DNA of 64,000 nucleotides from Cryomorphaceae bacterium. GTDB lineage: Bacteria; Bacteroidota; Bacteroidia; Flavobacteriales_D; Crocinitomicaceae. Location of the stretch: the NCBI GenBank assembly GCA_027483605.1, contig JAIXUE010000044.1:1-64000 (forward strand). Direction: 5' to 3'. Shown here piece by piece: positions 34,143 to 43,439 of this stretch. The notes below the pieces were generated by a model. It was not told the origin of the DNA, did not search any database, and was given only the letters and a program-made list of their open reading frames with translations. The translations under genes were made by a program, and so were the position numbers. Every line of letters begins with the position of its first letter. Position 1 is the stretch's first letter.

Positions 34143-35060
34143 ATGAACCAAGAACCGATTATAGAAGTCAAAGGTTTGCAAAAGAACTTTGGTGCTTTTA
34201 CAGCCGTCAAAGATGTGAGTTTTACTGTCAATAAGGGTGATGTCTTTGGCTTTCTAGGTCCAAATGGCGCTGGCAAAAGCACTACTATGCGCTGCATGCT
34301 TTCCTTGATCAAGCCCAACGCGGGTCAAATCAATATTTTTGGTAAAAACCTTTTTGAGGCACGCAATGAAATTCTAGCGAAAGTGGGCAGCATTGTCGAA
34401 AAGCCAGATTTTTACAAGTACTTGTCTGCACGCAAGAACCTAGAGATTTTTGCACGCATCTCCGGTGCAGACGTCAGTCAGCAAACCATTTTCGAAACCC
34501 TCGATTTTGTCGGCTTAGCAGGTCGTGAGAAAGACAAAGTAGGTGGTTTTTCACATGGGATGCGCCAGCGCTTGGGTATTGCCCAAACCTTGTTGCATCA
34601 GCCAGAGCTGATTATTCTAGACGAGCCCACGACCGGTTTAGATCCGCAGGGCATCATTGAGGTAAGGGATCTTATTTTGCGCCTCAAAAACGAGCAAAAC
34701 AAAACGGTCATTTTATCCTCTCACCAGCTGGCCGAAATCGAACATGTGGCCAACCGAATGGTGATCATCAATAAAGGACAAACCATCATAGAAGGCTCCG
34801 TTTCGGAACTGATGAACGCCCAAGAGACGCTACTCTCCATCGAACTGCTCGAAAGAAGTAATGAGGCGCTGTATCTTCTCCAACAACAGTTTGCTCAGAT
34901 CAAAGCAGAAGCAATTTCTCCTAAAACACTGGAGCTGAACGTGGAAAGAAACCTGATCCCAGCCATCAATTCTGCATTAGTCAATGCCGGATTTGAAGTG
35001 GTTGCCTTAGAGCCCAAGCGCACACTCGAAGATTTTTTCATTCAAATGACCCAATCGTAA
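34143..35060 (+). CDS. ABC transporter ATP-binding protein
   Basis: The 305-aa protein has Walker A GPNGAGKST, Walker B plus signature around GFSHGMRQRLGIAQ, and LIILDEPTTGLD. The signature is FSHGM rather than LSGGQ, as in BcrA/NatA-like exporters, and a C-terminal extension follows the D-loop region. It pairs with the adjacent permease (TAATG overlap at 35060). Substrate unknown; the LolA-like third gene suggests a lipid or lipoprotein link. Confidence 0.9.
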   Translation: MNQEPIIEVKGLQKNFGAFTAVKDVSFTVNKGDVFGFLGPNGAGKSTTMRCMLSLIKPNAGQINIFGKNLFEARNEILAKVGSIVEKPDFYKYLSARKNLEIFARISGADVSQQTIFETLDFVGLAGREKDKVGGFSHGMRQRLGIAQTLLHQPELIILDEPTTGLDPQGIIEVRDLILRLKNEQNKTVILSSHQLAEIEHVANRMVIINKGQTIIEGSVSELMNAQETLLSIELLERSNEALYLLQQQFAQIKAEAISPKTLELNVERNLIPAINSALVNAGFEVVALEPKRTLEDFFIQMTQS

Positions 35061-35902
35061 TGCTCTGGAAAAACACCTACAACGAATTCATTAAGATACT
35101 CGCCAAGCCGCGCAGTTATATCGGCTTAGCTGCGCTCACCTTATTGATTCTCATTATTTTATTTGCGATGAAAGCAGATGGACGCATGTACATCTCTTTT
35201 GTGACGGCCTCTTTTGAGCAAACGCTTTCTTTCAATGGCAATATCCTCAATGGAAACCTCATTGCCTTTATTGTACTACAGATGCTCATCGTACACATTC
35301 CTTTGCTCGTGGCTTTGGTAACTGGTGATTTACTTTCTGGCGAGGCTGCAATGGGTACGTTGCGCATGTTGCTCACCAAGCCCATCAGTCGCAGCCAAGT
35401 AGTGTATTCCAAGTTGATCGCAGCTGCAGCATATACATTTATTCTCGTGGTTTGGATGGGTTTTCTGGCGCTTGTGGTCGGCAGATGGATGTTTGGAACG
35501 GGTGATTTAATTGTCCTGAATTCCGATGGCTTGGTCATCTTGAACTACGCAGATATTTTATGGCGTTATGGCTTGGCCTTCGCCGTTGCTTATTTAGCTC
35601 TCATGACCATTGCAACGCTTTCGATTGCTTTTTCTGCCTTTGCAGATAATTCAATTGGCCCAATTGTTTCCACAATGGCAGTAATCATTCTTTTTACGAT
35701 CATTGGTTCTTTGGATGTCAGTGTTTTTGATCACGTCAAACCCTGGTTGTTTACGACCCACATGGCCTCTTGGCGCTCTTTTTTCAGTGACCCCGTTCCT
35801 TGGGCGGCCATTAGAGAGTCTGTCTGGATTTTACTCGGGCACAATATTTTATTTATAGGCATTGCCATCATTAAATTCAAACACAAAGACATCACTTCAT
35901 GA
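35060..35902 (+). CDS. ABC-2 type transporter permease
   Basis: The 280-aa protein has about six predicted membrane helices with a loop around GDLLSGEAAMGTLRMLLTKPISR, characteristic of the ABC-2/NosY type. It should form the membrane part of the transporter with the upstream ATPase. Its stop overlaps the start of the LolA-like gene (ATGA at 35899-35902). Confidence 0.85.
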   Translation: MLWKNTYNEFIKILAKPRSYIGLAALTLLILIILFAMKADGRMYISFVTASFEQTLSFNGNILNGNLIAFIVLQMLIVHIPLLVALVTGDLLSGEAAMGTLRMLLTKPISRSQVVYSKLIAAAAYTFILVVWMGFLALVVGRWMFGTGDLIVLNSDGLVILNYADILWRYGLAFAVAYLALMTIATLSIAFSAFADNSIGPIVSTMAVIILFTIIGSLDVSVFDHVKPWLFTTHMASWRSFFSDPVPWAAIRESVWILLGHNILFIGIAIIKFKHKDITS

Positions 35903-36585
35903 AGCTATCTTTTCTTTTATCGCTCTTATTCTTGACACACCTCACAAGCGCTCAAGACCCCAATGAACTGGTCAAAGCAGTGAGGCTGAAGCTAGAGAAA
36001 GTTACGGACTACGCTGCCGATGTGCATATCAAAGCACAGGTACCCATGATCAAAATTGACGAAGTTGACGCTAAAATTTTCTACAAGCAGCCCAATCAAA
36101 TGAAGGTAGAATCTAAGGGAATTGCCATTTTACCCAAACAAGGCTTAGGCGAACTCAACAACTTTCTAACCAATGAAAAGGGATATACTTGCGCTTTAAA
36201 CGGGAGTAAAATGCTCGGAGATGTAAAGACCACCGTGGTTTCTGTATTGCCCCTTACCGAAAACGCCGATGTCATCTTGGTCAAGCTCTGGATTGATCCA
36301 GCAAAAGACCTCATCTTGAAATCTCAAATCACGAGCAAGAGTAATGGCACGTTAGATATTAACTATTATTATGGAGACCAAGCAAAGTACGGTTTACCTT
36401 ATAAAATGGTTTTTACAATCGATGTCAAGAAGTTCAAGTTGCCGAAAAGTGTAGCTGCCGATCTACATCAAAACAAGAAAAAAACCAAAGCTACTGAAGG
36501 TTCCCAAACTGGAACAATTGTCTTGCAGTTCAGTAATTACAAAGTGAATCAGGGCATACCTGCGTCCAAATTCAAAGCAAATTAG
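35899..36585 (+). CDS. LolA-like outer-membrane lipoprotein-carrier-related protein
   Basis: The 228-aa protein has the signal peptide MKLSFLLSLLFLTHLTSAQ. The beta-strand pattern (DAKIFYKQPNQMKVESKGIAILP and a VLPLTENADVILVKLWIDPAKDLILKSQ region) resembles the half-barrel of LolA/LolB/RseB. It probably carries a hydrophobic ligand in the periplasm. It is translationally coupled to the ABC permease. The 3' end overlaps a convergent lipoprotein gene by 4 nt. Confidence 0.7.
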   Translation: MKLSFLLSLLFLTHLTSAQDPNELVKAVRLKLEKVTDYAADVHIKAQVPMIKIDEVDAKIFYKQPNQMKVESKGIAILPKQGLGELNNFLTNEKGYTCALNGSKMLGDVKTTVVSVLPLTENADVILVKLWIDPAKDLILKSQITSKSNGTLDINYYYGDQAKYGLPYKMVFTIDVKKFKLPKSVAADLHQNKKKTKATEGSQTGTIVLQFSNYKVNQGIPASKFKAN

Positions 36586-37226
36586 TAGATTACCTCGATG
36601 TCGGTGGTGTCAAAAGCGGTCGTGAAGGTGCTTTTCTGTCCATTATTTGGCGTGTTCATTTCCCAATAGAAAAGCGAGTAAATTGTGTTGCCATTGTTCA
36701 GACAGTAAAATGTGGTATCTAACGGGCCATAAAAATTTTGAGTAGTGCTAGGGCAACAACTCAGGCAGGCTGCTAAGCCTTCCTGCTTGATATACCTGAA
36801 ATGATCGGTAGGGGTTGGGTTCAGGTTCTTGAAATGTATTTTTGCCCAAGCCATCGCTTTCGTGTTCAAATCAAAGATATTGTCATTTTGGATGCTGAGT
36901 TCAGAATAAAAAACTTCTTTCTCGATCGGAAAATATAAATCTTTGTTGAGGCGCAAGACATAACGCTCCATTTTTTCTCTCGGGACAACAAACTCATAGT
37001 TGCCATTTGAAGAAAGCATCATGCTTTTGACAAAAAGCTCATCGGAGGTGCCAATCGGTACTTTGAATAGCGATATTTGCGCTGCGCCAAGCGCTTGGTT
37101 AAAGGTATTGTCCGTAACGGTTCCTTTGATTCGAAATTCGCCGGTTCCTTTCTCGCAACCAATTAGCACGAAACTTAGACAAAGGGACGTAAACAAAAGA
37201 AAAAGAAGGGTGCTTATGCGTTCCAT
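36582..37226 (-). CDS. Uncharacterised lipoprotein with carboxypeptidase-regulatory-like domain
   Basis: The 214-aa protein has a signal and lipobox SFVLIGCEKG, so it should be lipid-anchored. Residues about 30-90 (FRIKGTVTDNTFNQALGAA) look like a CarboxypepD_reg-like beta-sandwich. A Cys-rich stretch CLSCCPSTTQ lies in the C-terminal half. I do not recognise a function. It overlaps the upstream FkbM gene by 13 nt. Confidence 0.7.
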   Translation of the reverse strand: MERISTLLFLLFTSLCLSFVLIGCEKGTGEFRIKGTVTDNTFNQALGAAQISLFKVPIGTSDELFVKSMMLSSNGNYEFVVPREKMERYVLRLNKDLYFPIEKEVFYSELSIQNDNIFDLNTKAMAWAKIHFKNLNPTPTDHFRYIKQEGLAACLSCCPSTTQNFYGPLDTTFYCLNNGNTIYSLFYWEMNTPNNGQKSTFTTAFDTTDIEVIY

Positions 37227-37963
37227 TTATTTATCAATTGTTGTTTTTCTGATGGAACAAAAAGGTAATCACCACCAAAGTGTTTTTCATTTTCAATTTT
37301 GCAAACCAAGCCATCTAGGCCGCAACGAACATAGTTCAAAGCATTAAAAAGGTGAAATAAATTGTGCTCGTTTTTGGGATCAATTTCGAGTTGAACGATA
37401 GGGCGTTTATCTTGTAAAATAGTTGCGAGTAACTCAAAAACCTCCCACTCGTGGCCTTCGATGTCGCATTTGATGTAGTCGATGCGCTCAAAGGTGTGGA
37501 AAAAATCGGTAGTGTTCACCATTTGCACGATTTGGGTGCGTTCAGTGGTGCTTTTTTCTTCTGGGCGAATGATGTGCGGTAAGCCCGTGCGCAGCATACC
37601 GTTGGTTTCGGGAAGTACCATGGTAATGCTACCTGCTTCTTTGCCAAGTGCAACATTGTGGAGCTCTACATTTTCTTGGTGTCCGATGAAGTGATTCAGG
37701 ATGGCGTGGAATTGGGGTAAGGGCTCAATCGCAATGACTTTTCCTTTATTGGCCAAGCGTGCAAAATTTTTGGCAAAGTACCCGAGGTTGGCTCCGATGT
37801 CTATGACCACAAAGTCGGGCTTGATGATGCGCTTGATGAAATAATGAAATTTAAAGGCTTCTTTGTTCTTGAGCAAGCCAAAATCATAGAGCAGGTAGAA
37901 GAACCGGTGCAGGGTGAGTAAGTAAGCCCTTTCGGGTAAGATCATGTAAAGGAATTTCTTCAT
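37214..37963 (-). CDS. FkbM family methyltransferase
   Basis: The protein is 249 aa from the ATG at 37963 (MKKFLYMILP). The longer ORF to 38173 runs into the divergent S9 peptidase gene and its promoter, so it is rejected. SAM-binding motif VVIDIGANLGYFAKNF, and the FkbM motif DYIKCDIEGHEWEVF. FkbM enzymes O-methylate sugars, polyketides or glycan residues; the acceptor is unknown. The divergent promoter region is about 45 nt. Confidence 0.85.
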   Translation of the reverse strand: MKKFLYMILPERAYLLTLHRFFYLLYDFGLLKNKEAFKFHYFIKRIIKPDFVVIDIGANLGYFAKNFARLANKGKVIAIEPLPQFHAILNHFIGHQENVELHNVALGKEAGSITMVLPETNGMLRTGLPHIIRPEEKSTTERTQIVQMVNTTDFFHTFERIDYIKCDIEGHEWEVFELLATILQDKRPIVQLEIDPKNEHNLFHLFNALNYVRCGLDGLVCKIENEKHFGGDYLFVPSEKQQLINKWNA

Positions 37964-37978
37964 GCCGATTCTTTCATT

Positions 37979-37986
37979 CAAAAGTA
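37979..37986 (-). promoter_or_regulatory. -7 box of the FkbM gene
   Basis: TACTTTTG on the minus strand matches TAnnTTTG, 15 nt before the ATG at 37963. It lies face to face with the S9 peptidase box 10 nt away. Confidence 0.5.
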
Positions 37987-37996
37987 CAATTATTTC

Positions 37997-38004
37997 TATT
38001 TTTA
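37997..38004 (+). promoter_or_regulatory. -7-like box of the S9 peptidase gene, predicted leaderless
   Basis: TATTTTTA, one base from TAnnTTTG, is followed by GCGA and the ATG at 38009. This is the same 4-nt spacing seen at rarA, ppx/gppA and the VWA gene. Confidence 0.45.
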
Positions 38005-38008
38005 GCGA

Positions 38009-40258
38009 ATGAAATTTACCTTGTTCATCTCTTTTGTTTGTTGTTTGGCTGTTTATGGCCGGGCACAGCTTCAACTTGATCAAATCATGAAAGGCCCAGG
38101 TTTTGTGGGCGCTTTGCCTGAGGCCCCTGAGTGGTCTGTTGATGGCAAGCTTATCTATTATTGGAAAAAGCACCCAGATTCCTTACAGAAAACATATTAT
38201 TGCCATGACCTCAGTCAAAAGCAAACTAAAGTTTTGAGCAAAAATGCTTGGCAAGACCGTTGGGTTTGGACGCCAGGTGCTGGGCAACTCAATTACATTC
38301 GACTTCACGACGAAAAATTGCAATGTCTGGATGTCCAAACGCAGCAAGTGAAGTCCTATGCCTTGTTTACCAATTCAATTTGGAATTTACAAGTTCAAAA
38401 CAACATCCAAACTGTAGTTTTTCAGCAGGGTCAGCGTTTGTTTGTATTTGACCTTCAAAATGGCCTGGCAAAAAATTTAGTAAGCTACCAGAAAGCAGCA
38501 TCTGAAAAGCGTTCGTCCGACGGCTTGTCTCAAACAGAACTTGAATTTTTTGAAAGTGTTCGCAAGCAAGAACTACAAAGCACCAAATTAGATTTACCTA
38601 GCGTTAAATTCATTTCATTTGACCAGCAAGGTGCGCTGCAAGTGGACCCAACGGCCCGTTTTGTATTGCTCAAGGAAGAGCAACAGCCCGAAGAAACAGC
38701 GACTGAAGTGCCACATTTCATATCAGCTGATGCGCATGTTTACAACGAAAAGGCGCGTTCAAAAGTGATGAATGAAGAACCAACCCAACACTTGTATTTA
38801 CACGACTTAGTTGCTGACTCTTTAGTTCAAATCGATTTCTCGGGGCTCACTCAAATGAATACTGAAAACCGTGCGCTGATCATTCATCCGGCTATTTTTG
38901 CCAAAACCAAACCTCTGGCTTTACTCGATATCCGTAGCGCCGACAACAAAGACCGCTGGATAGTTTGCCTTGAACTTGAAACAAGCCAAATCAAAGAATT
39001 GGAGCATCAACACGACAGCGCATGGATAGGCGGGCCAGGGATTTCTTCTTGGAACTTCGAAACAGGTACACTCGGTTGGCTCCGAGATGCGCAAACCATC
39101 TATTTTCAGTCAGAAGCATCGGGTTATGCTCACTTGTATACCTTGGATCTTCAAACCAAAACCAAGATTGCACTCACAAGCGGCAATTATGAGGTCCATC
39201 AGGTGCTCTTGTCAAAGGATAGCAATTCTTTTTACCTGAACACCAATATGTATCATCCTGGGGCGCGTAGTTTTCACAAGTTGGATCTTAAAAAGCTAGA
39301 GATTAAATCCCTGCTTTCAGAACAAGGGGCCTACGAAGTGCAACTTTCACCCGATGAAAAACAATTGGCTTATCGTTTCAGTACCTCTACCAATCCTTGG
39401 GAAATCTATACTTGTTCGCTCAAAAATCCAAAAGATCAAGTTCAACTAACTACTTCAACTACAGAAATATTCAGCACTTATCCGTGGCAAAAACCCGAAG
39501 TCTTGAGCTTTAAGGGCTCTGATGGCGTTTCTGTTTATGCCCGTCTCTATTCACCAAAAGCCGAATTTAAAAATGGCGCTGCTGTCTTATTTGTTCACGG
39601 TGCCGGTTACTTACAAAATGCGCATCATTACTGGAGTTATTACCAGCGAGAGTTTATGTTTCATCAAATGCTCCTCGATAAAGGCTACACCGTACTAGAT
39701 GTCGATTACCGCGCAAGCGAGGGCTATGGCCGCAACTACCGCACCGCCATTTACCGCCACATGGGCGGCCGCGACTTACAAGATTTTGTCGATGCCAAAC
39801 AATTTTTGGTTTCGCAATATGGTATAGATAGCAATAGAGTAGGGATTTATGGAGGTTCCTATGGTGGTTTCATTACTTTAATGGGACTTTTTACCGAGCC
39901 AGGTACTTTCGCTTGTGGTGCAGCCCTACGCTCAGTTACCGATTGGGCACATTACAACCACGAATACACCACGAACATTTTGAATACACCAGCTGCAGAT
40001 CCAGAAGCTTACCGTCAAAGTTCTCCAATTTACTTTGCTGATGGCCTTGCAGATCCGCTTTTGATTCTGCACGGCATGATCGACGATAACGTGCAGTTCC
40101 AAGACGTCGTGCGCCTCAATCAGCGCTTAATTGAGCTCGGTAAAAAAGATTGGTGGATGGCTTTGTACCCAGTAGAGCGCCATGGTTTTGAGTACACGTC
40201 ATCTTGGACAGACGAATACCGTCGCATTTTCGAATTATTTGAAACCTATTTAAAGTAA
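38009..40258 (+). CDS. S9-family (dipeptidyl peptidase IV-like) serine peptidase
   Basis: The 749-aa protein has the signal peptide MKFTLFISFVCCLAVYGRAQ. An eight-bladed-type beta-propeller region covers about 30-480, then an alpha/beta-hydrolase domain. The triad is Ser617 in GGSYGG, Asp692 in GMIDDNV, and His725 in RHGFEY. The GGSYGGF signature fits DPP IV/prolyl tripeptidyl peptidases. It trims proline-containing peptides outside the inner membrane. The GNAT gene begins 6 nt after its stop. Confidence 0.92.
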   Translation: MKFTLFISFVCCLAVYGRAQLQLDQIMKGPGFVGALPEAPEWSVDGKLIYYWKKHPDSLQKTYYCHDLSQKQTKVLSKNAWQDRWVWTPGAGQLNYIRLHDEKLQCLDVQTQQVKSYALFTNSIWNLQVQNNIQTVVFQQGQRLFVFDLQNGLAKNLVSYQKAASEKRSSDGLSQTELEFFESVRKQELQSTKLDLPSVKFISFDQQGALQVDPTARFVLLKEEQQPEETATEVPHFISADAHVYNEKARSKVMNEEPTQHLYLHDLVADSLVQIDFSGLTQMNTENRALIIHPAIFAKTKPLALLDIRSADNKDRWIVCLELETSQIKELEHQHDSAWIGGPGISSWNFETGTLGWLRDAQTIYFQSEASGYAHLYTLDLQTKTKIALTSGNYEVHQVLLSKDSNSFYLNTNMYHPGARSFHKLDLKKLEIKSLLSEQGAYEVQLSPDEKQLAYRFSTSTNPWEIYTCSLKNPKDQVQLTTSTTEIFSTYPWQKPEVLSFKGSDGVSVYARLYSPKAEFKNGAAVLFVHGAGYLQNAHHYWSYYQREFMFHQMLLDKGYTVLDVDYRASEGYGRNYRTAIYRHMGGRDLQDFVDAKQFLVSQYGIDSNRVGIYGGSYGGFITLMGLFTEPGTFACGAALRSVTDWAHYNHEYTTNILNTPAADPEAYRQSSPIYFADGLADPLLILHGMIDDNVQFQDVVRLNQRLIELGKKDWWMALYPVERHGFEYTSSWTDEYRRIFELFETYLK

Positions 40259-40264
40259 ACAAAA

Positions 40265-40708
40265 ATGGCGCTACGCACTGAATTTCTCTCTCAAAAAAAG
40301 CAAATGTTGGCACACCTAGACGTGCTACAAGAACTCTATCCGAGCCTTACAGCTGAGCAATATGCCATAGAACTCGATTTGATGTTGCCGCACAACTATA
40401 GCCAGTTAGCGGTTTATGACAATGAACTTTGCATAGCAATCTGCGGCGTTTGGATCGGCAATAAGCTTTGGGTGGGCAAGTATTTAGAGCTTGATAACAT
40501 CGTGGTCTGCGCCAGCCACCGCAGTCAAGGAGTAGGGGATTTGATTTTTCAAACCCTAGAGCAAAAGGCAAAAGCGGAAAACTGCAACATGCTCGCTTTG
40601 GACTCTTATACGAGTAATTTTAAAGCCCATAAATTCTTTTACAACCAAGGGTATAGCCCCAAGGGCTTTCACTTCATTAAGTTGTTAAATGAAAAAGCAG
40701 TGCGTTGA
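40265..40708 (+). CDS. GNAT family N-acetyltransferase
   Basis: The 147-aa protein has the acetyl-CoA motif HRSQGVGDLIFQTLEQKA and the C-terminal YTSNFKAHKFFYNQGY. Substrate unknown. It follows the S9 peptidase by 6 nt. Its stop codon lies in the loop of the downstream terminator hairpin, an unusual but functional arrangement. Confidence 0.85.
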   Translation: MALRTEFLSQKKQMLAHLDVLQELYPSLTAEQYAIELDLMLPHNYSQLAVYDNELCIAICGVWIGNKLWVGKYLELDNIVVCASHRSQGVGDLIFQTLEQKAKAENCNMLALDSYTSNFKAHKFFYNQGYSPKGFHFIKLLNEKAVR

Positions 40709-40723
40709 GCACTGCTTTTTTTT
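40692..40723. terminator. Bidirectional terminator between GNAT and trxB
   Basis: An AAAAAGCAGTGC arm and a GCACTGCTTTTT arm with loop GTTGA form a hairpin with T-runs on both strands. It can terminate both convergent genes. The GNAT stop codon TGA overlaps the loop. Confidence 0.88.
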
Positions 40724-40728
40724 ATGAA

Positions 40729-41679
40729 TCAATGACCCTTTGCTGCTAAGTAGCGTTCTGCATCTAAAGCCGCCATACAACCTGTTCCAGCAGCGGTAAT
40801 GGCTTGTCGGTAGGTTTTGTCGGCAGCATCACCGGCAACAAAAACTCCTGCGACATTGGTTTTACTCGTGCCTGGTTGAGCATATTTGATATAGCCCGTT
40901 TCGTCGAGGTCGATGTAGTCTTGGAATACTGCTGTGTTGGGTTGGTGTCCGATGGCGACAAAGAAACCAGTACAAGCGATTTCGCTTTCTTGGTTCGTGG
41001 CGCGGTCAATTGCACGAACACCTGTAACTAACTGACCGTCGCCCAATACTTCTAGTGTTTCGGTATTGAAGCGGATCTCGATATTTGGTGTTTTTTTAAC
41101 GCGGTCTGCCATGATTTTGGAGGCGCGGAATTCATCGCGACGCACGAGCATTGTTACTTTTGTACACAATTTGGAGAGGTAGTGTGCTTCTTCGCAAGCG
41201 GAGTCGCCGGCACCTACAATAACGACTTCCTGGTTGCGGTAAAAAAATCCGTCACAAACTGCACAAGCCGATACGCCACCGCCTAATTTAAGGTAGTGTT
41301 GTTCGCTGTCTAAGCCGAGGTATTTGGCAGAGGCACCAGTTGAAATGATAATGGTGTCGGCATGGATTTCATGGCCATCTTCGGTCCAGCATTTGTGTGT
41401 GCTTCCAGAGAAATCTACGCGGGTAATGAAACCGCTGCGCACATCGGTTTCAAAACGCTTGGCTTGTGCTTCTAATTGGAGCATCATTTCGGGTCCAGTA
41501 ATACCGTCTGGATAACCTGGGAAATTTTCAACTTCGTTGGTGGTGGTTAACTGCCCGCCAGGCTGTAGGCCTTGGTACATAACGGGTTTCATGTCTGCTC
41601 TAGCGGCGTAAATTGCTGCTGTGTAGCCCGCTGGGCCAGAACCTATAATAAGGCAAGAAATGCGTTCAATTTGACTCAT
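40729..41679 (-). CDS. trxB: Thioredoxin-disulfide reductase
   Basis: The protein is 316 aa from the ATG at 41679 (MSQIERISCL). The longer ORF to 41763 begins in the intergenic region. FAD-binding GSGPAGYTAAIYAAR near the start, active-site CxxC as CAVCDGFFYR, NADPH-binding GAGDSACEEA, and C-terminal GVFVAGDAADKTYRQA. It reduces thioredoxin with NADPH. Divergent from the subtilase gene across 155 nt. Confidence 0.96.
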   Translation of the reverse strand: MSQIERISCLIIGSGPAGYTAAIYAARADMKPVMYQGLQPGGQLTTTNEVENFPGYPDGITGPEMMLQLEAQAKRFETDVRSGFITRVDFSGSTHKCWTEDGHEIHADTIIISTGASAKYLGLDSEQHYLKLGGGVSACAVCDGFFYRNQEVVIVGAGDSACEEAHYLSKLCTKVTMLVRRDEFRASKIMADRVKKTPNIEIRFNTETLEVLGDGQLVTGVRAIDRATNQESEIACTGFFVAIGHQPNTAVFQDYIDLDETGYIKYAQPGTSKTNVAGVFVAGDAADKTYRQAITAAGTGCMAALDAERYLAAKGH

Positions 41680-41694
41680 GGTGTTTGTTTTGAA

Positions 41695-41702
41695 CAAAAT
41701 TA
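41695..41702 (-). promoter_or_regulatory. -7 box of trxB
   Basis: TAATTTTG on the minus strand matches TAnnTTTG, 15 nt before the ATG at 41679. The remaining 100 or so bases of this divergent region hold no ORF; another -7-like box lies near its other end. Confidence 0.45.
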
Positions 41703-41805
41703 ATGCTTTGTTTGGTCTTAATTTGTAACGAGCGCTACATTGTTTTGAACGTTTTCTCCACAAAGTAACTTTTCAACAAGATTTTCGTCTGCTGAAAATA
41801 AAATG

Positions 41806-41813
41806 TATTTTCG
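41806..41813 (+). promoter_or_regulatory. -7-like box of the subtilase gene
   Basis: TATTTTCG, a one-base variant of TAnnTTTG, 21 nt before the ATG at 41835. Confidence 0.4.
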
Positions 41814-41834
41814 TTTTCTCAAATAAAACAACCC

Positions 41835-43418
41835 ATGACAAGAAACTTAATTTTATGTACGTTCGTCGGTCTTTCTTTGGTGTCTTATGCACAAAAAGGT
41901 GAGTCAGAAGGACCAGAAAATCTCAATTGGTACCTCAAAGATCCTAAAGCCGATGGCGTATACGGAACAGGGGCCACCAAGGCTTACGAAATGCTCAATG
42001 CAGCAGGTAAAAAATCTACAACAGTTATTGTTGCGGTCATTGATTCTGGCGTAGAAACCGATCATCCAGACCTCAAAGACGTCATTTGGATCAACGAAGA
42101 CGAAATTCCAAATAACGGCATTGACGATGACAAAAATGGTTACATCGATGACGTCAATGGTTGGTCTTTCTTGGGTGGCCCCACTTTAGACATCGACAAA
42201 GAAGCTTTAGAGCTTGCCCGTATGTACCGCACAGAGTCTGCATATTTTCAAGGTAAAAAAGTTGAAGACATCTCAAGTGCAGAACTCGCGCGTTTTGCTA
42301 CCTATGAAAAAATCAAAATTGCCTTTGAAAAAGAAATGGCCGAGAAAGAAGCTTCGGTAAAAAATATTCAAATGCTCGCTTCCTACATGCAACGCGTCGA
42401 AAAACAATCAGGAGTGTCTTTTTCTAAAGAAACCAACGCAGCTTATGTTCCTGCAACAGAAATTGATACGCGCATCCAAAACCGCATGAAGTCAATTTTG
42501 GAAAATATTCCAGCTGATCAGCTCAATACTGAAATTGCCGGAGCACTCAGCTCGATGCAAAGTGCTATCGAAATGTCTAAGCGCGACGCAGATTCTATTC
42601 GTACGGCAATTGTTGGCGACAACCCGAACGACTTAACGAGCAAAATCTACGGATGCAACCGCTACGAAGGTCCAGACGCCATGCATGGTACGCACGTTTC
42701 CGGAATTATTGCAGCTTCAAGAGGCAACGGAATGGGCATCGATGGTGTTGCCGATAACGTTCGCATTATGGTGCTGCGTGCAGTTCCTGATGGCGACGAG
42801 CGCGACAAAGACGTAGCCAATGCCATTATTTATGCAGTAGATAACGGTGCAAAGGTGATCAACATGTCTTTTGGTAAATACTGGACGCCCAACAAAGACT
42901 ACGTAGATGCGGCTATCTTATACGCACAAAGCAAAGACGTATTACTTGTACATGCTGCCGGCAACGATGCCAAAAATAAAGATGTAGAAGATTCATACCC
43001 TACAAGAAAGCTCAACAACAAAACGACAGCGCCAAACTGGATCGAAGTAGGAGCGAGCAGTAGCTCAAAAAGTGGCAAAGATATCCTCGCGAATTTTTCA
43101 AACTACGGTGCCACAACCGTAGACTTCTTTGCGCCAGGTGTGGATATCTATTCTACAGTTCCTGACTACAACTACGAAAACGCAAGCGGTACTTCAATGG
43201 CATGCCCAGCCACTGCTGGTGTGGCAGCCCTAATCAGAAGTTACTTTCCTGAATTGAGTGCCTCAGAAGTGCGCCAAGTCTTGATGGCTACCACTACACC
43301 TTATAAAAAGACCGTGATTGCACCAAACGGTGAAAAAGCAAAAATGAAAGACCTCTGCATTACCGGCGGATTCGTGAATGCTGCCAATGCAGTCACTTAT
43401 TTACTCGAGAAAAAATAA
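41835..43418 (+). CDS. S8 (subtilisin-like) serine peptidase with a large insertion
   Basis: The 527-aa protein has the signal peptide MTRNLILCTFVGLSLVSYAQ. The triad is Asp70 in VAVIDSGVETDHPD, His287 in HGTHVSG, and Ser454 in SGTSMACPATAG. Asp and His are about 217 residues apart; in subtilisin they are about 30 apart. The extra 180 or so residues are charged and helix-rich (about 110-270). There is no obvious inhibitor-type propeptide and no C-terminal T9SS domain. It is presumably exported to the periplasm or surface; substrate unknown. Confidence 0.9.
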   Translation: MTRNLILCTFVGLSLVSYAQKGESEGPENLNWYLKDPKADGVYGTGATKAYEMLNAAGKKSTTVIVAVIDSGVETDHPDLKDVIWINEDEIPNNGIDDDKNGYIDDVNGWSFLGGPTLDIDKEALELARMYRTESAYFQGKKVEDISSAELARFATYEKIKIAFEKEMAEKEASVKNIQMLASYMQRVEKQSGVSFSKETNAAYVPATEIDTRIQNRMKSILENIPADQLNTEIAGALSSMQSAIEMSKRDADSIRTAIVGDNPNDLTSKIYGCNRYEGPDAMHGTHVSGIIAASRGNGMGIDGVADNVRIMVLRAVPDGDERDKDVANAIIYAVDNGAKVINMSFGKYWTPNKDYVDAAILYAQSKDVLLVHAAGNDAKNKDVEDSYPTRKLNNKTTAPNWIEVGASSSSKSGKDILANFSNYGATTVDFFAPGVDIYSTVPDYNYENASGTSMACPATAGVAALIRSYFPELSASEVRQVLMATTTPYKKTVIAPNGEKAKMKDLCITGGFVNAANAVTYLLEKK

Positions 43419-43439
43419 CTTTTTCTTTTACCGATAGTC

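Noticed and set aside
37964-38173. N-terminal extension of the FkbM methyltransferase to 38173
   Set aside because: It would run through the divergent S9 peptidase promoter and gene start, and MKKFLYMILP at 37963 is a normal family start.
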